Positions 26,367 through 36,744 of a stretch of 64,000 nt of DNA are shown piece after piece. This stretch comes from Lysobacterales bacterium (GTDB lineage Bacteria; Pseudomonadota; Gammaproteobacteria; Xanthomonadales; SZUA-36). Positions within the stretch are counted from its first letter, which is position 1. Each line of letters begins with the position of its first letter. The translations under genes and the position numbers were made by a program. The notes below the pieces were generated by a model that saw only the letters and a list, made by a program, of their open reading frames with translations, was not told where the DNA came from and did not search any database. Where the stretch lies: positions 1 to 64,000 of the forward strand of contig JABAAB010000067.1 in the NCBI GenBank assembly GCA_014238945.1. The letters are read 5' to 3'.

Positions 26367-27911
26367 ATGGCCAGGAAGATTCACATATTTGACACCACCC
26401 TCAGGGACGGAGAGCAAAGTCCCGGATTCAGTATGAGCCTGGGTCAGAAGCTAAAGGTCGGTCACGCACTGGCAGAGATGAAAGTGGACATCCTTGAGGC
26501 CGGGTTCCCGGCAGCATCACCCGGTGACTTTGACGCCGTTCGTGCTATTGCGACCGAAATTGAGGGCCCGATCATTACCGCATTGTGCCGTACCATTCCC
26601 CGGGATATTGAATTCGCCGACAGGGCACTGGAACCGGCAACCCGCTCTCGGATACACACTTTTATCGCCACCAGTCCCATCCACCGTCGTGACAAGCTCA
26701 ATATGAGTTGTGATGAAGTGCTTCGCCACGCCGTCAATGCCGTAAACATGGCAACCGAAATCTGTGATGATGTTGAATTTTCAGCGGAGGACGGTATCCG
26801 CACCGAAAGAGAATTTCTCGCAGAGATTTTGCAGGCCGCAATCGAGGCCGGTGCAGGTACGGTGAATATTCCGGATACCGTGGGATACGCGACCCCGTCA
26901 GAAGTGTATGACCTGTTCCGCTGGTTGATAAAAACCGTGCCGGGTATAGAAAACGTGCGTGTCAGTACCCACTGCCACGATGACCTGGGTCTGGCAGTAG
27001 CCAATTCACTGGCGGCAGTAGAAGGTGGCGCCACCCAGATTGAATGTGCCCTCAATGGTATAGGCGAGCGCGCCGGTAACTGCGCGCTCGAGGAAGTGGT
27101 CATGGCACTCAGGACCCGGGCAGACCGATTTGACTGCGAGACAGGAATCGACACCCGTAGATTTGCAGCGGGCAGTCATTTGCTGGCCGCCGTTACCGGA
27201 AACTTTGTACCACGCAATAAGGCCATAGTCGGGGAAAATGCCTTTGCCCACGAAGCAGGAATACATCAACACGGCATGCTGGCATCGAGTGAAACTTACG
27301 AAATAATGAAACCCGAGGATGTGGGGGTACAGCATTCTCAGCTGATCCTGGGTAAACACAGCGGACGACACGCGGTAGTGGACCGGGCACGGGTGATGGG
27401 ATATCAACTCGAAGAAGATCAACTGGACGATATCATGATCCGCTTTAAAGACTTGGCGGATCGCAAAAAACGGGTCTTCGACTCAGATCTCGAAGCCATC
27501 ATAACGGGCAGCCAGACCCATACCAACGGGCCGTGGTCGCTGAACTGGCTGAGTGTGGTAAGCCGGGTTAATGGAGAATCCGAACCCATGGCGTCACTGA
27601 CACTGGCGCATCAGGACGGGACCACCAGCACCCATACAGGCGAAGGTGACGGGCCGGTTGACGCGATCGTGCATGCACTCGAACAGGTGACCGGTACCCG
27701 CATCAAGGTACTGAGCCTGGCCATGCGCAGTATCTCACTGGGTGAGGATGCCCAGGGAGAAGCCAGCTTGCGTGCCACAGTTGATGGGGTTGAATACAGT
27801 GGTCACGGTTTATCCACCGACATCGTTGCGTCCTGTGCGGAAGCCCTGTTGGAAATCGTAAACCGTGCCATTCGCTATAGCACTGAGATCAAGCAGTCCA
27901 ACGCTGCCTGA
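26367..27911 (+). CDS. leuA: 2-isopropylmalate synthase
   Basis: 514 residues, full length. It commits 2-oxoisovalerate plus acetyl-CoA to leucine. HMGL-like barrel with FDTTLRDGEQSPGFSMSLGQ at the N-terminus, metal-binding VSTHCHDDLGLAVANSLAAV (about 200-220) and ALNGIGERAGNCALEEV (about 228-244). The C-terminal regulatory domain (about 395-510), where leucine feedback-inhibits, is present. ATG abuts the ilvM stop codon. Confidence 0.95.
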   Translation: MARKIHIFDTTLRDGEQSPGFSMSLGQKLKVGHALAEMKVDILEAGFPAASPGDFDAVRAIATEIEGPIITALCRTIPRDIEFADRALEPATRSRIHTFIATSPIHRRDKLNMSCDEVLRHAVNAVNMATEICDDVEFSAEDGIRTEREFLAEILQAAIEAGAGTVNIPDTVGYATPSEVYDLFRWLIKTVPGIENVRVSTHCHDDLGLAVANSLAAVEGGATQIECALNGIGERAGNCALEEVVMALRTRADRFDCETGIDTRRFAAGSHLLAAVTGNFVPRNKAIVGENAFAHEAGIHQHGMLASSETYEIMKPEDVGVQHSQLILGKHSGRHAVVDRARVMGYQLEEDQLDDIMIRFKDLADRKKRVFDSDLEAIITGSQTHTNGPWSLNWLSVVSRVNGESEPMASLTLAHQDGTTSTHTGEGDGPVDAIVHALEQVTGTRIKVLSLAMRSISLGEDAQGEASLRATVDGVEYSGHGLSTDIVASCAEALLEIVNRAIRYSTEIKQSNAA

Positions 27912-27930
27912 TTACAAGGATAAGATTTCA

Positions 27931-28893
27931 ATGAAAGAACCCGCTACAATTTGGCACAACGGTGAGTTCAAGCCATGGCATGAAGCGACAACGCATGTTT
28001 TGTCACATGCGATCCATTATGGCTCAAGTGTATTCGAGGGCATCAGGGTGTATGACTGTCTTGGCACCCCCAAGGGTTTCCGGATGCGTGAGCACCTGGA
28101 GCGTCTCTATGACTCGGCCAAGGTCTATCGATTCGAGATTCCATACCCCATTGACACATTATTTGATGCCTGCTGCAGCCTGGTGTTACGCAACGGGTTG
28201 AACAGCGCTTACCTCAGACCTGTGGCCTTCAGGGGCTATGGTTCCCTTGGTGTCGCACCCAAGGATCCGCCACCGATAGATGTCGCGATTGCTGCACTCG
28301 AGTGGGGGGCCTACCTGGGTGACGAGGCACGTGAAAAAGGGGCAAGGGTCTGTGTATCCAGTTGGAACCGTGTCGCGCCCAACACCATACCTGCGGGTGT
28401 AAAGGCCGGGGGTAATTACCTGTCCAGCCAGTTGATCAGTATGGAGGCCCACCGGCTTGGATTTGATGAGGGAATTGGCCTGGCGCCTGATGGAACGCTG
28501 AGTGAAGGGTCAGGTGAAAATCTTTTCATGGTCAAGGACCATATTCTGATTACACCGCCACAGTCCGCTTCGATCCTGGCTGGAATTACCCGCGACAGTG
28601 TGATTCGCCTCGCCCATACCCTGGGTCTTGAAGTCCGTGAAATCCCCTTGTCGAGAGAAGCACTGTATCTGGCAGATGAATTGTTTTTCACCGGTACGGC
28701 AGCCGAGATTACACCGATCAGGTCGGTGGATGACATTGACATTGGCATTGGCCGTTGTGGCCCCATAACCGGTCAGATCCAAACTGCGTTTTTTGGATTG
28801 TTCGATGGTCAAACCGTGGACCGATTAGGCTGGCTGAATGCAATTGAAGATTCCGTTTCAATGGAAAGTGGGGCCAGCAGTGTCTGCGCCTGA
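27931..28893 (+). CDS. ilvE: Branched-chain-amino-acid aminotransferase
   Basis: 320 residues from ATG 27931, preceded by AAGGATAAG; an upstream in-frame ATG at 27865 lies inside leuA and is unlikely. Fold-type IV PLP enzyme: [28 protein letters not shown], the PLP Lys in [14 protein letters not shown] (about 155) and [10 protein letters not shown] (about 195), [12 protein letters not shown]. It transaminates the 2-oxo acids of valine, leucine and isoleucine. The last 14 bases overlap leuC. Confidence 0.94.
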   Translation: MKEPATIWHNGEFKPWHEATTHVLSHAIHYGSSVFEGIRVYDCLGTPKGFRMREHLERLYDSAKVYRFEIPYPIDTLFDACCSLVLRNGLNSAYLRPVAFRGYGSLGVAPKDPPPIDVAIAALEWGAYLGDEAREKGARVCVSSWNRVAPNTIPAGVKAGGNYLSSQLISMEAHRLGFDEGIGLAPDGTLSEGSGENLFMVKDHILITPPQSASILAGITRDSVIRLAHTLGLEVREIPLSREALYLADELFFTGTAAEITPIRSVDDIDIGIGRCGPITGQIQTAFFGLFDGQTVDRLGWLNAIEDSVSMESGASSVCA

Positions 28894-30298
28894 AACGCTT
28901 TTTGAAAAACTGTGGAACGCCCACCTGGTCAGATCACAAAGCGATGACACACCGGCGATTATTTATATAGACCTGCATCTGGTACACGAGGTGACCTCAC
29001 CGCAGGGTTTTGACCTGCTGCGGGAAAGGAACATTGCTGTGCGCAGGCCCGACCTGACCCTTGCTACGATCGATCACTCGACTCCGACCCTTCCGGCGGA
29101 TGAAGATGGCAACAGACCATACATCACCGGGCAGGCCCACCAGCAAGTCAAAACCCTCAGAAAAAATTGCCGGGATTTTGGTGTTGAACTGCATGACTGG
29201 GACAGCCCTTATCGTGGTGTGGTCCATGTGATGGGCCCAGAGTTGGGTGCTACCCAGCCGGGAATGACCATCGTGTGCGGTGACAGCCATACCAGCACAC
29301 ACGGTGCGTTTGGCGCATTGGCATTTGGAATCGGTACCACCGAGGTGGGCCATGTGCTGGCAAAGCAATGCCTGTTGCAGCTTAAGCCACGCTGTATGCT
29401 CATCAAGGTTGAGGGAGAACTGGGCGCCGACGTCGGCGCAAAAGACCTGGCGCTGCATATCATCCGACATCTGGGTGTCAATGGGGGTACCGGGTGCGTC
29501 ATTGAATATGCTGGAAGTGCTGTTCGGGGCCTGGATATGGAAGGTCGCATGACATTGTGTAATATGACCATTGAGGCCGGCGCACGCGCCGGTATGATCG
29601 CAGCTGACCAGGTGACTATCGATTATCTTCGTGGCCGGCCCAGGGCTCCAAAGGGGCCGGCTTTTGAACGTGCCGCGGCGCAGTGGCGAAAGTTTTTCAC
29701 CGACCCGGACGCGCATTTTGATTTCCACGTGGACATAGATGCCTCGTCGGTGCGACCCACCATCACCTATGGTACGGATCCGGGCATGTCGGTGAAGATC
29801 GGTGAACCCCTGCCAATACCCACCAGTGAATCCCAGCAAAAAGCCCTCGATTACATGGATTTTCAGGGTGGGCAGTATTTGAATGAACGAAAAGTGGACC
29901 TGGTGTTTGTGGGTAGTTGCACCAATGGACGTCTCAGCGATATGCGTGCCGCAGCCGGGGTCCTGAAAGGGAATCAAATTGCATCGCATGTGCGTATGCT
30001 CGTGGTTCCGGGTTCGGAACACGTGCGCTGGCAGGCAGAGGCCGAAAACCTGCACCGGATTTTCGAGTCTGCCGGTGCCGAGTGGCGATTGCCGGGATGT
30101 TCCATGTGCCTGGCCATGAACGGCGATATTGTTCCACCCGGTAAAACAGCGGTATCGACATCCAACCGGAATTTTGAAGGCCGGCAAGGGGCGGGTTCGC
30201 GTACCCTGCTGGCCAGTCCTGAAACTGCGGCGGCCTGCGCTGTACTGGGTCATGTTGGCCGGGCAGTGGACCTCGAGAACGTGAAAGAAGTCACGTGA
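28880..30298 (+). CDS. leuC: 3-isopropylmalate dehydratase large subunit
   Basis: 472 residues from the GTG at 28880 (protein starts [15 protein letters not shown], the family start), overlapping ilvE by 14 bp. An ATG at 28838 in the same frame gives a non-homologous leader. [4Fe-4S] aconitase family: [20 protein letters not shown], and cluster cysteines in [13 protein letters not shown] and [13 protein letters not shown]. With LeuD it isomerises 2- to 3-isopropylmalate. Confidence 0.94.
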   Translation: MSAPETLFEKLWNAHLVRSQSDDTPAIIYIDLHLVHEVTSPQGFDLLRERNIAVRRPDLTLATIDHSTPTLPADEDGNRPYITGQAHQQVKTLRKNCRDFGVELHDWDSPYRGVVHVMGPELGATQPGMTIVCGDSHTSTHGAFGALAFGIGTTEVGHVLAKQCLLQLKPRCMLIKVEGELGADVGAKDLALHIIRHLGVNGGTGCVIEYAGSAVRGLDMEGRMTLCNMTIEAGARAGMIAADQVTIDYLRGRPRAPKGPAFERAAAQWRKFFTDPDAHFDFHVDIDASSVRPTITYGTDPGMSVKIGEPLPIPTSESQQKALDYMDFQGGQYLNERKVDLVFVGSCTNGRLSDMRAAAGVLKGNQIASHVRMLVVPGSEHVRWQAEAENLHRIFESAGAEWRLPGCSMCLAMNGDIVPPGKTAVSTSNRNFEGRQGAGSRTLLASPETAAACAVLGHVGRAVDLENVKEVT

Positions 30299-30882
30299 AA
30301 CAGGCATTCAAACGCCTGACGGGCCCCGTCCTGGTGCTGGCCCAGGAAAATATCGATACCGATCAGATCATCCCGGCAAGGTTCTTGACCGCCACAGATT
30401 TTGACGGTATTGGAGAGCACGCATTTGCCGACTGGCGTCATGATGCCAATGGTGACCCCATCCAAGGTCATGTACTCAACACGCCCCGTGCCCGGCAAAG
30501 TCCGATATTGGTGGGTGGTCGTAATTTTGGTTGTGGATCGTCGCGGGAACATGCACCGCATGCCCTGCTGGGTTTTGGTTTCAGAGTGGTTATCAGTTCA
30601 CAAATCGCCGATATATTCAGGAACAATGCACAAAATGTGGGTCTTTTGCCGGTGGTGCTTGAACCCGAGCAACATGTCCGGCTGATGAATATGGATGGTG
30701 CAGAAATCACCGTTGACCTGGAGCAGTGCTGTGTGATTGCTGCAGAATCGGATGGTCAACACAGTCGCTGGCCATTTGCCATGGACGGGTTCGCTCGTCA
30801 TTGTCTGTTGCTCGGTCTGGACAGGCTGGACTTCCTGGACCGTGCCGAGACCGATATCCGGGCCTATGAGAACAGATTATGA
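30295..30882 (+). CDS. leuD: 3-isopropylmalate dehydratase small subunit
   Basis: 195 residues, swivel domain of the LeuCD isomerase. Motifs: [14 protein letters not shown] and [20 protein letters not shown], which bind substrate carboxylates. GTG start overlaps the leuC stop in the sequence GTGA, indicating translational coupling; the stop overlaps the leuB ATG in the same way. Confidence 0.94.
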   Translation: MKQAFKRLTGPVLVLAQENIDTDQIIPARFLTATDFDGIGEHAFADWRHDANGDPIQGHVLNTPRARQSPILVGGRNFGCGSSREHAPHALLGFGFRVVISSQIADIFRNNAQNVGLLPVVLEPEQHVRLMNMDGAEITVDLEQCCVIAAESDGQHSRWPFAMDGFARHCLLLGLDRLDFLDRAETDIRAYENRL

Positions 30883-31958
30883 GTGTACGTATTACTCTGC
30901 TCCCCGGTGATGGTATCGGTCCCGAGGTCACCACACAGGCTAAGATGCTGATATCCGCCCTGGCTGATGACTATGGACTCAGCCTGGAGATGGAAAGTGC
31001 ATTGGTGGGCGGTGCCGCCATCGATGAAAAAGGTGATCCACTGCCAGCAAAAACCCTGGATACCTGCCGCAGGTCGGATGCCATCATACTGGGTGCCGTG
31101 GGTGGCCCAAAATGGTCCGACCCGAATGCACTTGTCCGTCCCGAACAGGGTCTATTGAAACTGCGCAAGGAACTTGGTCTGTACGCCAATCTCAGACCGG
31201 TCCGTGTCCATCCGAAACTGTTCGCAGCCAGTCCGTTGAAGCCGGAATACCTGGATGGCGTCGACCTGGTCGTGGTACGGGAATTGACCGGTGGAAGTTA
31301 TTTTGGGGAAAAGGTGGAAGGTGACAAATTCGCCATGGATTCCTGTACCTACACCCGTGAGGAGGTCGAACGGGTAGTGGTCCGGGCGGCGCACCTGGCC
31401 CGCTCACGAAGCGGCCGGCTGACGATGATTGACAAGGCCAACGTCATGGCCACATCACGGCTGTGGCGTAAAGTGACCGTCGAGATCATGGAATCACAGT
31501 TTCCAGATGTGAAGTGCGACTATTTGCTGGTAGATGCGGCGGCCATGTTCCTGATGTCAAAACCTGCATCCTTCGATGTCATCGTGACCGAAAACATGTT
31601 TGGGGACATTTTGACAGATGAGGCTTCCATGCTGGTCGGTTCCATGGGTATGTTGCCTTCGGCATCGTTGGGGAGCGGCAGTTTTGGCTTGTATGAGCCC
31701 ATTCATGGCTCCGCACCTGATATCGCGGGCAAGGGCATTGCCAACCCCCTGGGTATGCTGGCATCGGTCGCCATGATGTTTGAGCACAGTCTTGACATGG
31801 TTGAAGCGGCTCGCCGGATCGAGTCTGCCATCCACCAATGTATTTCCAGCAATGAATGTACGCCCGACCTGGGTGGTAACCTGTCTACCGGACAGGCGGG
31901 TGCAGCGGTACGTAGCCGTCTGGACGGGTATATTCCCACCGGGGTGGCACATGGGTGA
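30879..31958 (+). CDS. leuB: 3-isopropylmalate dehydrogenase
   Basis: 359 residues. It oxidises and decarboxylates 3-isopropylmalate with NAD+. Motifs: LLPGDGIGPEV, RPEQGLLKLRKELGLYANLR (substrate arginines), the metal aspartates in NMFGDILTDEASMLVGSMGM and the NAD loop EPIHGSAPDIAGKGIANPLG. Starts at an ATGA overlap with leuD and ends 8 bases inside ilvA. Confidence 0.96.
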   Translation: MSVRITLLPGDGIGPEVTTQAKMLISALADDYGLSLEMESALVGGAAIDEKGDPLPAKTLDTCRRSDAIILGAVGGPKWSDPNALVRPEQGLLKLRKELGLYANLRPVRVHPKLFAASPLKPEYLDGVDLVVVRELTGGSYFGEKVEGDKFAMDSCTYTREEVERVVVRAAHLARSRSGRLTMIDKANVMATSRLWRKVTVEIMESQFPDVKCDYLLVDAAAMFLMSKPASFDVIVTENMFGDILTDEASMLVGSMGMLPSASLGSGSFGLYEPIHGSAPDIAGKGIANPLGMLASVAMMFEHSLDMVEAARRIESAIHQCISSNECTPDLGGNLSTGQAGAAVRSRLDGYIPTGVAHG

Positions 31959-33516
31959 TATGGCACAGGAATGTTTACGTAATGCATTGACCTCCCCGGT
32001 TTACGATCTGGCACGTCGCACGCCTCTGGAAGCCGCGCCGGCGTTGTCCGGACGTATCGGCCACAAGTTGTGGCTTAAACGCGAGGATCTGCAGCCTACC
32101 TATTCTTTCAAATTACGCGGTGCATATAACTGCATCAGTCAACTGGACCCCGAGGTACGCAAGTCGGGGGTGGTGGCGGCATCGGCCGGTAACCACGCTC
32201 AGGGTGTGGCCCTGTCGGCACGGGAACTGGGGATCACGGCAACCATTTTCATGCCCCGAACGACTCCTGAAATCAAGGTCAGTGCCGTGGCCGACCTGGG
32301 TGCCCGTATTCAATTGACCGGTGATGACTATGACGAGGCCTGTGCCCAGGCACTGGAATTCAGCCGGGTGAGTGGCCGGTTTTTCGTCCACCCTTTCAAT
32401 GATCCACAGGTCATTGCCGGGCAGGGCACGCTGGGTATAGAAATCACCCAGCAACTCACAAATCAACCCGGTGTGATCTTCTTGCCGGTGGGTGGCGGTG
32501 GTTTGGCTGCGGGTGTTGCCGCGACGGTGAAGGCAGTACATCCCGCGGTCCGGGTGGTCGGTGTAGAACCGGAGGACGCAGCCAGCATGAAGGCCGCCCT
32601 GGCAGCAGGTCAGCCCGTTGATATTGGCGCGACAGGTATGTTTGCGGATGGGGTTGCAGTGCGCAAGGTTGGAAAAACCAGCTTTGAAATGTGCCAGGCA
32701 TTACTGGATGAGGTGATTACCGTCAGTGTCGACCAGGTTTGTGCTGCGGTGAAATCCATTTTTGAAGAAGTACGTGCGGTGGCCGAACCGGCGGGTGCGT
32801 TGTCGGTGGCGGGTGCGATTCAGTACGCTGCCCTGAAACAGGAAGATGAATTGCCGCGGGGTGACTGGGTTGCAGTGGTCAGTGGTGCCAATGTCAACTT
32901 TGACCGTCTTGGACACGTGGTGGAGCGCTGTGCATTGGGTGATGGCAAGGAGGTCCTGTTGGCGGTCAACATTCCGGAGCGCCCTGGCAGTTTCCTGGAA
33001 TTTTGCAGCGCTTTGGGAGAGTCATCGGTGACCGAATTCAACTACCGCTATGCGGGAAGTGGCGATGCACATGTATTTGTCGGCGTCCGTCTGCAGGAGT
33101 CGTCACGTCACCTGCAGGATCGCCTCACGGGACTGGGCTACCCGTTGACGGATCTTTCCACCAATGAGGTCTCCAAGCTGCACATTCGCCACCTGGTGGG
33201 TGGCCGATTGCCATCCAGCAAGCGTGAGAGATTGTTCCGTTTCGAGTTTCCTGAACGCCCGGGTGCATTGCTTGAATTCCTGAGCGTGCTCGCAGGGCGA
33301 TGGTCCATTAGCCTGTTTCACTACCGCAATCACGCGGCCGCCAATGCGCGCATTCTGGCAGGATTCCTGGTGCCACCCGGGGATGACGTGGCCTTTGGCC
33401 GTTTTCTGGAAGAAACGGGTTACCGATTTACCGATGAAACCGATAATGCCGCATGTCGGGCATTCCTGTCTGCACCAGAAGCCCTGGTGCAGCAGGTAAA
33501 ATCAGCGGCTGTCTGA
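31951..33516 (+). CDS. ilvA: Threonine ammonia-lyase, biosynthetic
   Basis: 521 residues from ATG 31951, overlapping leuB by 8 bp. PLP domain: PTYSFKLRGAYN with the Schiff-base Lys (about 55), SAGNHAQGVALSA, PVGGGGLAAG phosphate-binding loop (about 182). Two C-terminal ACT-like regulatory domains follow (about 325-410 and 420-500), each with an ERPG-type motif (IPERPGSFLEF and FPERPGALLEF), where isoleucine inhibits. It makes 2-oxobutyrate, the isoleucine precursor, as the last gene of the operon. Confidence 0.95.
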   Translation: MGDMAQECLRNALTSPVYDLARRTPLEAAPALSGRIGHKLWLKREDLQPTYSFKLRGAYNCISQLDPEVRKSGVVAASAGNHAQGVALSARELGITATIFMPRTTPEIKVSAVADLGARIQLTGDDYDEACAQALEFSRVSGRFFVHPFNDPQVIAGQGTLGIEITQQLTNQPGVIFLPVGGGGLAAGVAATVKAVHPAVRVVGVEPEDAASMKAALAAGQPVDIGATGMFADGVAVRKVGKTSFEMCQALLDEVITVSVDQVCAAVKSIFEEVRAVAEPAGALSVAGAIQYAALKQEDELPRGDWVAVVSGANVNFDRLGHVVERCALGDGKEVLLAVNIPERPGSFLEFCSALGESSVTEFNYRYAGSGDAHVFVGVRLQESSRHLQDRLTGLGYPLTDLSTNEVSKLHIRHLVGGRLPSSKRERLFRFEFPERPGALLEFLSVLAGRWSISLFHYRNHAAANARILAGFLVPPGDDVAFGRFLEETGYRFTDETDNAACRAFLSAPEALVQQVKSAAV

Positions 33517-33549
33517 GCGGCGAGACCAATCCCTGTTTTGCATTACCAG

Positions 33550-33576
33550 GGGACGGACAACACGGTCCGCCGTCCC
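33550..33576. terminator. Hairpin between convergent ilvA and peptidase genes
   Basis: GGGACGG / CCGTCCC stem with an inner GGAC / GTCC pairing, in the 108-bp gap between converging genes. It lacks a T-run. Confidence 0.4.
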
Positions 33577-33624
33577 TGCTTGATCAATTCGGTTCACGGC
33601 AGCTTCAAGGGACTGCCAAACCGA

Positions 33625-36534
33625 TCAGTCCAGTGGCTCTGATCCCCCGATTTCAAAACCGTCTTCATCGAGTGACTTGATCTGAATATCCAGTGCTTCC
33701 AGTTCTTCACGAATGACCGCTTCATCACCGACCACCACGATGGCCATATTTTCCGGATCGATGAGTCTGGACGACAGGGTATTGAGTGCGTCTCGATCGG
33801 TTTCCTTCAGAATATTGTTCTGAAGCGTACGGTAGTTAAGCGGAAGGTCGTGCCGCAAAACATTGCCCAACAGACCCAGTTTGCGGCCCGGTGTTTCGTA
33901 CTGCAGGGCATCACGCTGTCCTATGGCTGAGCGCATGAAATCGTATTCCTCTTCGCTCATTCCATCGGCGGAGTAGCTTTCGAGTTCCTTCAGTATCTCG
34001 GTCAATGAGGCCGCGGTGGCGTCTTTGTTGACCTCGGTGGATACGCGGAAACTGCCAAACTCCTTGCCACCATTGAACCCGCTTCTGGCTCCATAGGTGT
34101 AGCCCTTGTCCTCACGCAGATTCAGATTGATGCGGCTGTTGAATGTCCCACCGAGATTGAAATTGGCCAGACCGGCCTTGTAATAATCACCCAGTGCATC
34201 GTATGTGATCGACGGTTGTGCGGTACGCAGGCTGGACTGGGCGGCACCTTCCTTGTTGACCAGGTAAAGCGTTCTGTTATTGATTTCCGGCATATCTTCA
34301 ATGGGAATGCGGTAGGCCTCGGTGGTTTCTATTCCTGCAAAGCCCTGCAGTGCATCGATGATATCTTCCTGCTGTAGACCAGAACTGACCAGCAGACCCG
34401 TCAGGTGAGCAGGAATGTGGGCCGCATAATAGGCTCTCACATCTTCCAGGGTAATGGATTCCACGGTTGAAGGCAGACCGCCCATTGGGTAGGAAAGTGG
34501 GTGCTCTGGACCGTGCAACACCGCCTCGATGGCACGACCCGCCAGACCCCGTGGCGTCTTGCGGTTGGCCAACAGGCCTTCGATGGTACGGGTTTTGATG
34601 CGATCGAAGTCCTCTTCGGTAAACGCGGGCTCCAGGATACGTTCCAGCATCAATGCAATCGCCTTGTCGAGGTTCTTGGTCAATGAGTTGACCGTCACGG
34701 TGGTCTGGTATTGTCCGGGACCGACGCTGACACTGGCACCAATTCGTTCCAGTTCCTCGCTGAATTCAGCTGCGCTGCGCTGTTTGGTTGCTTCGCGCAT
34801 CAGTGATGCGGTCAGGGAGGTCAGACCGGCCTTGCCGGGAGGTTCATCACGCTGACCCATATCAAAGGTTGCTCTGATGGTCACCGTTGGCGTTTCGGTG
34901 TTGGGGACTGCGAGCACGCGTACATTGTTGGTCAGGGATGTGTCCCAGATGGCGGGCAGTTCCACATTGGGATTGGTTCCAGGTACCGGGGTCAGGCTGC
35001 GGTCGAAGTCATCCGTCACCGGACGCAGTGAAAGCTCGCGGTCTTCATCACCGAAACTATCAGGAATATCCCGGTCCGGTGCCTGGTAATTCTGTTCGGC
35101 TGCAGCCAGTTCCAGTTTGCCTTCGGGTACGATGCTTAAAACCACCGCGGGTTGACCTGCAACATATTGACCGAATACACGCTGCACATCTTCGATTTCC
35201 ACATTCAGGTAACGCTGAATCTCTTCACCGATCCCAGCCGGACTGCCGGTATAGGTTTGAAATGCAGCCAGGGTGGATACCTTGCCTGCCACGCTCTGCA
35301 GACCGAATACACGGCCGGATTCGTAATTCGCCTTGAACTTCTGCAGATCGTCCTCGGAGATCTCGCGGGCGGCAAACTCATCCATTGTGTCCCTTATGGC
35401 CTGCTCCATTTTCGCCAGTGTTTCACCGGAGGCAGGATTCTGGATGACAATGAACATGATCTCGCAGGCCAGTTCACGACAGCTGTGGTTTACAAAAGCA
35501 TTTACGGCACGACCGGTCTGGACCAGACGCTGGTACAGCAGGGATGCTTGCCCCTGGCCGAGAATCTTGGCAGCTGCATCCAAAGGTGCTTCATCGGCGT
35601 GTGTCGAGTAAACGGTCGGGATAATCAATGCGACAGCCGGCAGGTGAATTTTGTTGTCTTCCAGTGTTACGTAACGATCGGCGTCAAGGTTGCCAGGTTC
35701 CTTTGGCAGGTTTTCCACCTCGGGACCACGCGGAATGGAACCGAAATATTGGTTCACCAGTTCCAGGGTTTTGATCGGGTCGATGTCACCACCGATGGTC
35801 AGCGCGGCATTGTTGGGCCCGTACCAACGCAGGAAGAAGTGTTTCAGGTCATCAACATCTGCCCGGTTGAGGTCTTCCATCCAACCGATGACAGGCCACG
35901 AATAACGATGTTCCTGCGGATAAAGTGCCTTGTTCAGCGTTTCAAAAGCACGTCCATAGGGTGCGTTATCCACGCTCTGACCGCGTTCGTTTTTGACCGT
36001 CTCGCGTTGAATTTCAAATTTTTCCTGGGTCACGGCATCCAGCAGGAATCCCATGCGGTCGGCCTCCAGCCACAGGGCAATCTCCAGCTGGTTTACAGGC
36101 ATTGTCTGGTAGTAGTTGGTGCGGTCTGAATTGGTGGACCCATTCAGTGTGCCACCGGCGTTGGAAACGATTTTGAAATGTTCCTCGTCCGCTACGTTTT
36201 CGGAGCCCTGGAACATCATGTGCTCAAAAAAGTGTGCAAACCCGGACCGTCCCACCTGCTCGCGATTGGAGCCTACGTGGTAGGTCACATCAACGTGCAC
36301 CAGGGGGTCGGAATGATCTTCATGAAGTACCACCGTCAGGCCGTTGGCCAGGGTGTACTTGGCATAGGGTATTGCAATACCGCTGTCGTCCCCTTTGAAC
36401 TCATCGACCAGGGTAATACCCGGTGGTAACGCCGCAGGGACTGCGCTGTTGTCGGTGATGGTAGCGACTTCTGAGTTGTCGTTATTGCAGGCTGCCAATG
36501 GCAGCAGCAGAGCGAGAATTATCAGCTTTTTCAC
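33625..36534 (-). CDS. M16 (pitrilysin/insulinase) family zinc metallopeptidase, lipoprotein
   Basis: 969 residues from a GTG at 36532-36534 with AAAGGAAT upstream. This start exposes a lipoprotein signal, MKKLIILALLLPLAAC, with lipobox L-A-A-C; the longer open frame has no signal. It contains two M16 halves. The N-terminal half carries the inverted zinc motif HFFEHMMFQG (H-x-x-E-H, about residue 100) and a downstream ENERG-like VKNERGQSVDNAPYGRAFE. The C-terminal half (about 525 onward) lacks the zinc residues, as expected for such tandem proteins. It should sit at a periplasmic membrane face and degrade peptides. Confidence 0.9.
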   Translation of the reverse strand: MKKLIILALLLPLAACNNDNSEVATITDNSAVPAALPPGITLVDEFKGDDSGIAIPYAKYTLANGLTVVLHEDHSDPLVHVDVTYHVGSNREQVGRSGFAHFFEHMMFQGSENVADEEHFKIVSNAGGTLNGSTNSDRTNYYQTMPVNQLEIALWLEADRMGFLLDAVTQEKFEIQRETVKNERGQSVDNAPYGRAFETLNKALYPQEHRYSWPVIGWMEDLNRADVDDLKHFFLRWYGPNNAALTIGGDIDPIKTLELVNQYFGSIPRGPEVENLPKEPGNLDADRYVTLEDNKIHLPAVALIIPTVYSTHADEAPLDAAAKILGQGQASLLYQRLVQTGRAVNAFVNHSCRELACEIMFIVIQNPASGETLAKMEQAIRDTMDEFAAREISEDDLQKFKANYESGRVFGLQSVAGKVSTLAAFQTYTGSPAGIGEEIQRYLNVEIEDVQRVFGQYVAGQPAVVLSIVPEGKLELAAAEQNYQAPDRDIPDSFGDEDRELSLRPVTDDFDRSLTPVPGTNPNVELPAIWDTSLTNNVRVLAVPNTETPTVTIRATFDMGQRDEPPGKAGLTSLTASLMREATKQRSAAEFSEELERIGASVSVGPGQYQTTVTVNSLTKNLDKAIALMLERILEPAFTEEDFDRIKTRTIEGLLANRKTPRGLAGRAIEAVLHGPEHPLSYPMGGLPSTVESITLEDVRAYYAAHIPAHLTGLLVSSGLQQEDIIDALQGFAGIETTEAYRIPIEDMPEINNRTLYLVNKEGAAQSSLRTAQPSITYDALGDYYKAGLANFNLGGTFNSRINLNLREDKGYTYGARSGFNGGKEFGSFRVSTEVNKDATAASLTEILKELESYSADGMSEEEYDFMRSAIGQRDALQYETPGRKLGLLGNVLRHDLPLNYRTLQNNILKETDRDALNTLSSRLIDPENMAIVVVGDEAVIREELEALDIQIKSLDEDGFEIGGSEPLD

Positions 36535-36655
36535 AAGTATTCCTTTGCTGGATGATGAGGCGGTCACGAAGTCTATCAAAAGAGAGGCCGGAGTTCCTGT
36601 GCTGGAAGCTGGGTTCTGGTGATAATTGTGACCATTTTTACTCAATGGATGTCGG

Positions 36656-36685
36656 AAAAAAGAAACCCCGCACGGGCGGGGTTTC
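36656..36685 (-). terminator. Rho-independent terminator of the metallo-hydrolase gene
   Basis: 10-bp stem GAAACCCCGC / GCGGGGTTTC, 4-nt loop, followed on the minus strand by six T. It lies 60 bp beyond the reconstructed end of the metallo-beta-lactamase-fold gene. TCCTTTTATTT on the other side makes weak plus-strand function possible. Confidence 0.8.
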
Positions 36686-36744
36686 CTTTTATTTGGATTC
36701 AGGTCACGGGTATCTTACCCGGCCTGATCGTATTACTTCCGGGT

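Noticed and set aside
28997-30307. 436-codon open frame on the minus strand opposite leuC
   Set aside because: It lies wholly within leuC and the end of ilvE. The translation is rich in His, Arg and Thr with no family resemblance, as expected for an antisense frame of a GC-rich conserved gene.
35152-36129. 325-codon open frame on the plus strand opposite the M16 peptidase
   Set aside because: Antisense shadow; the minus strand encodes clear M16 motifs throughout this interval.
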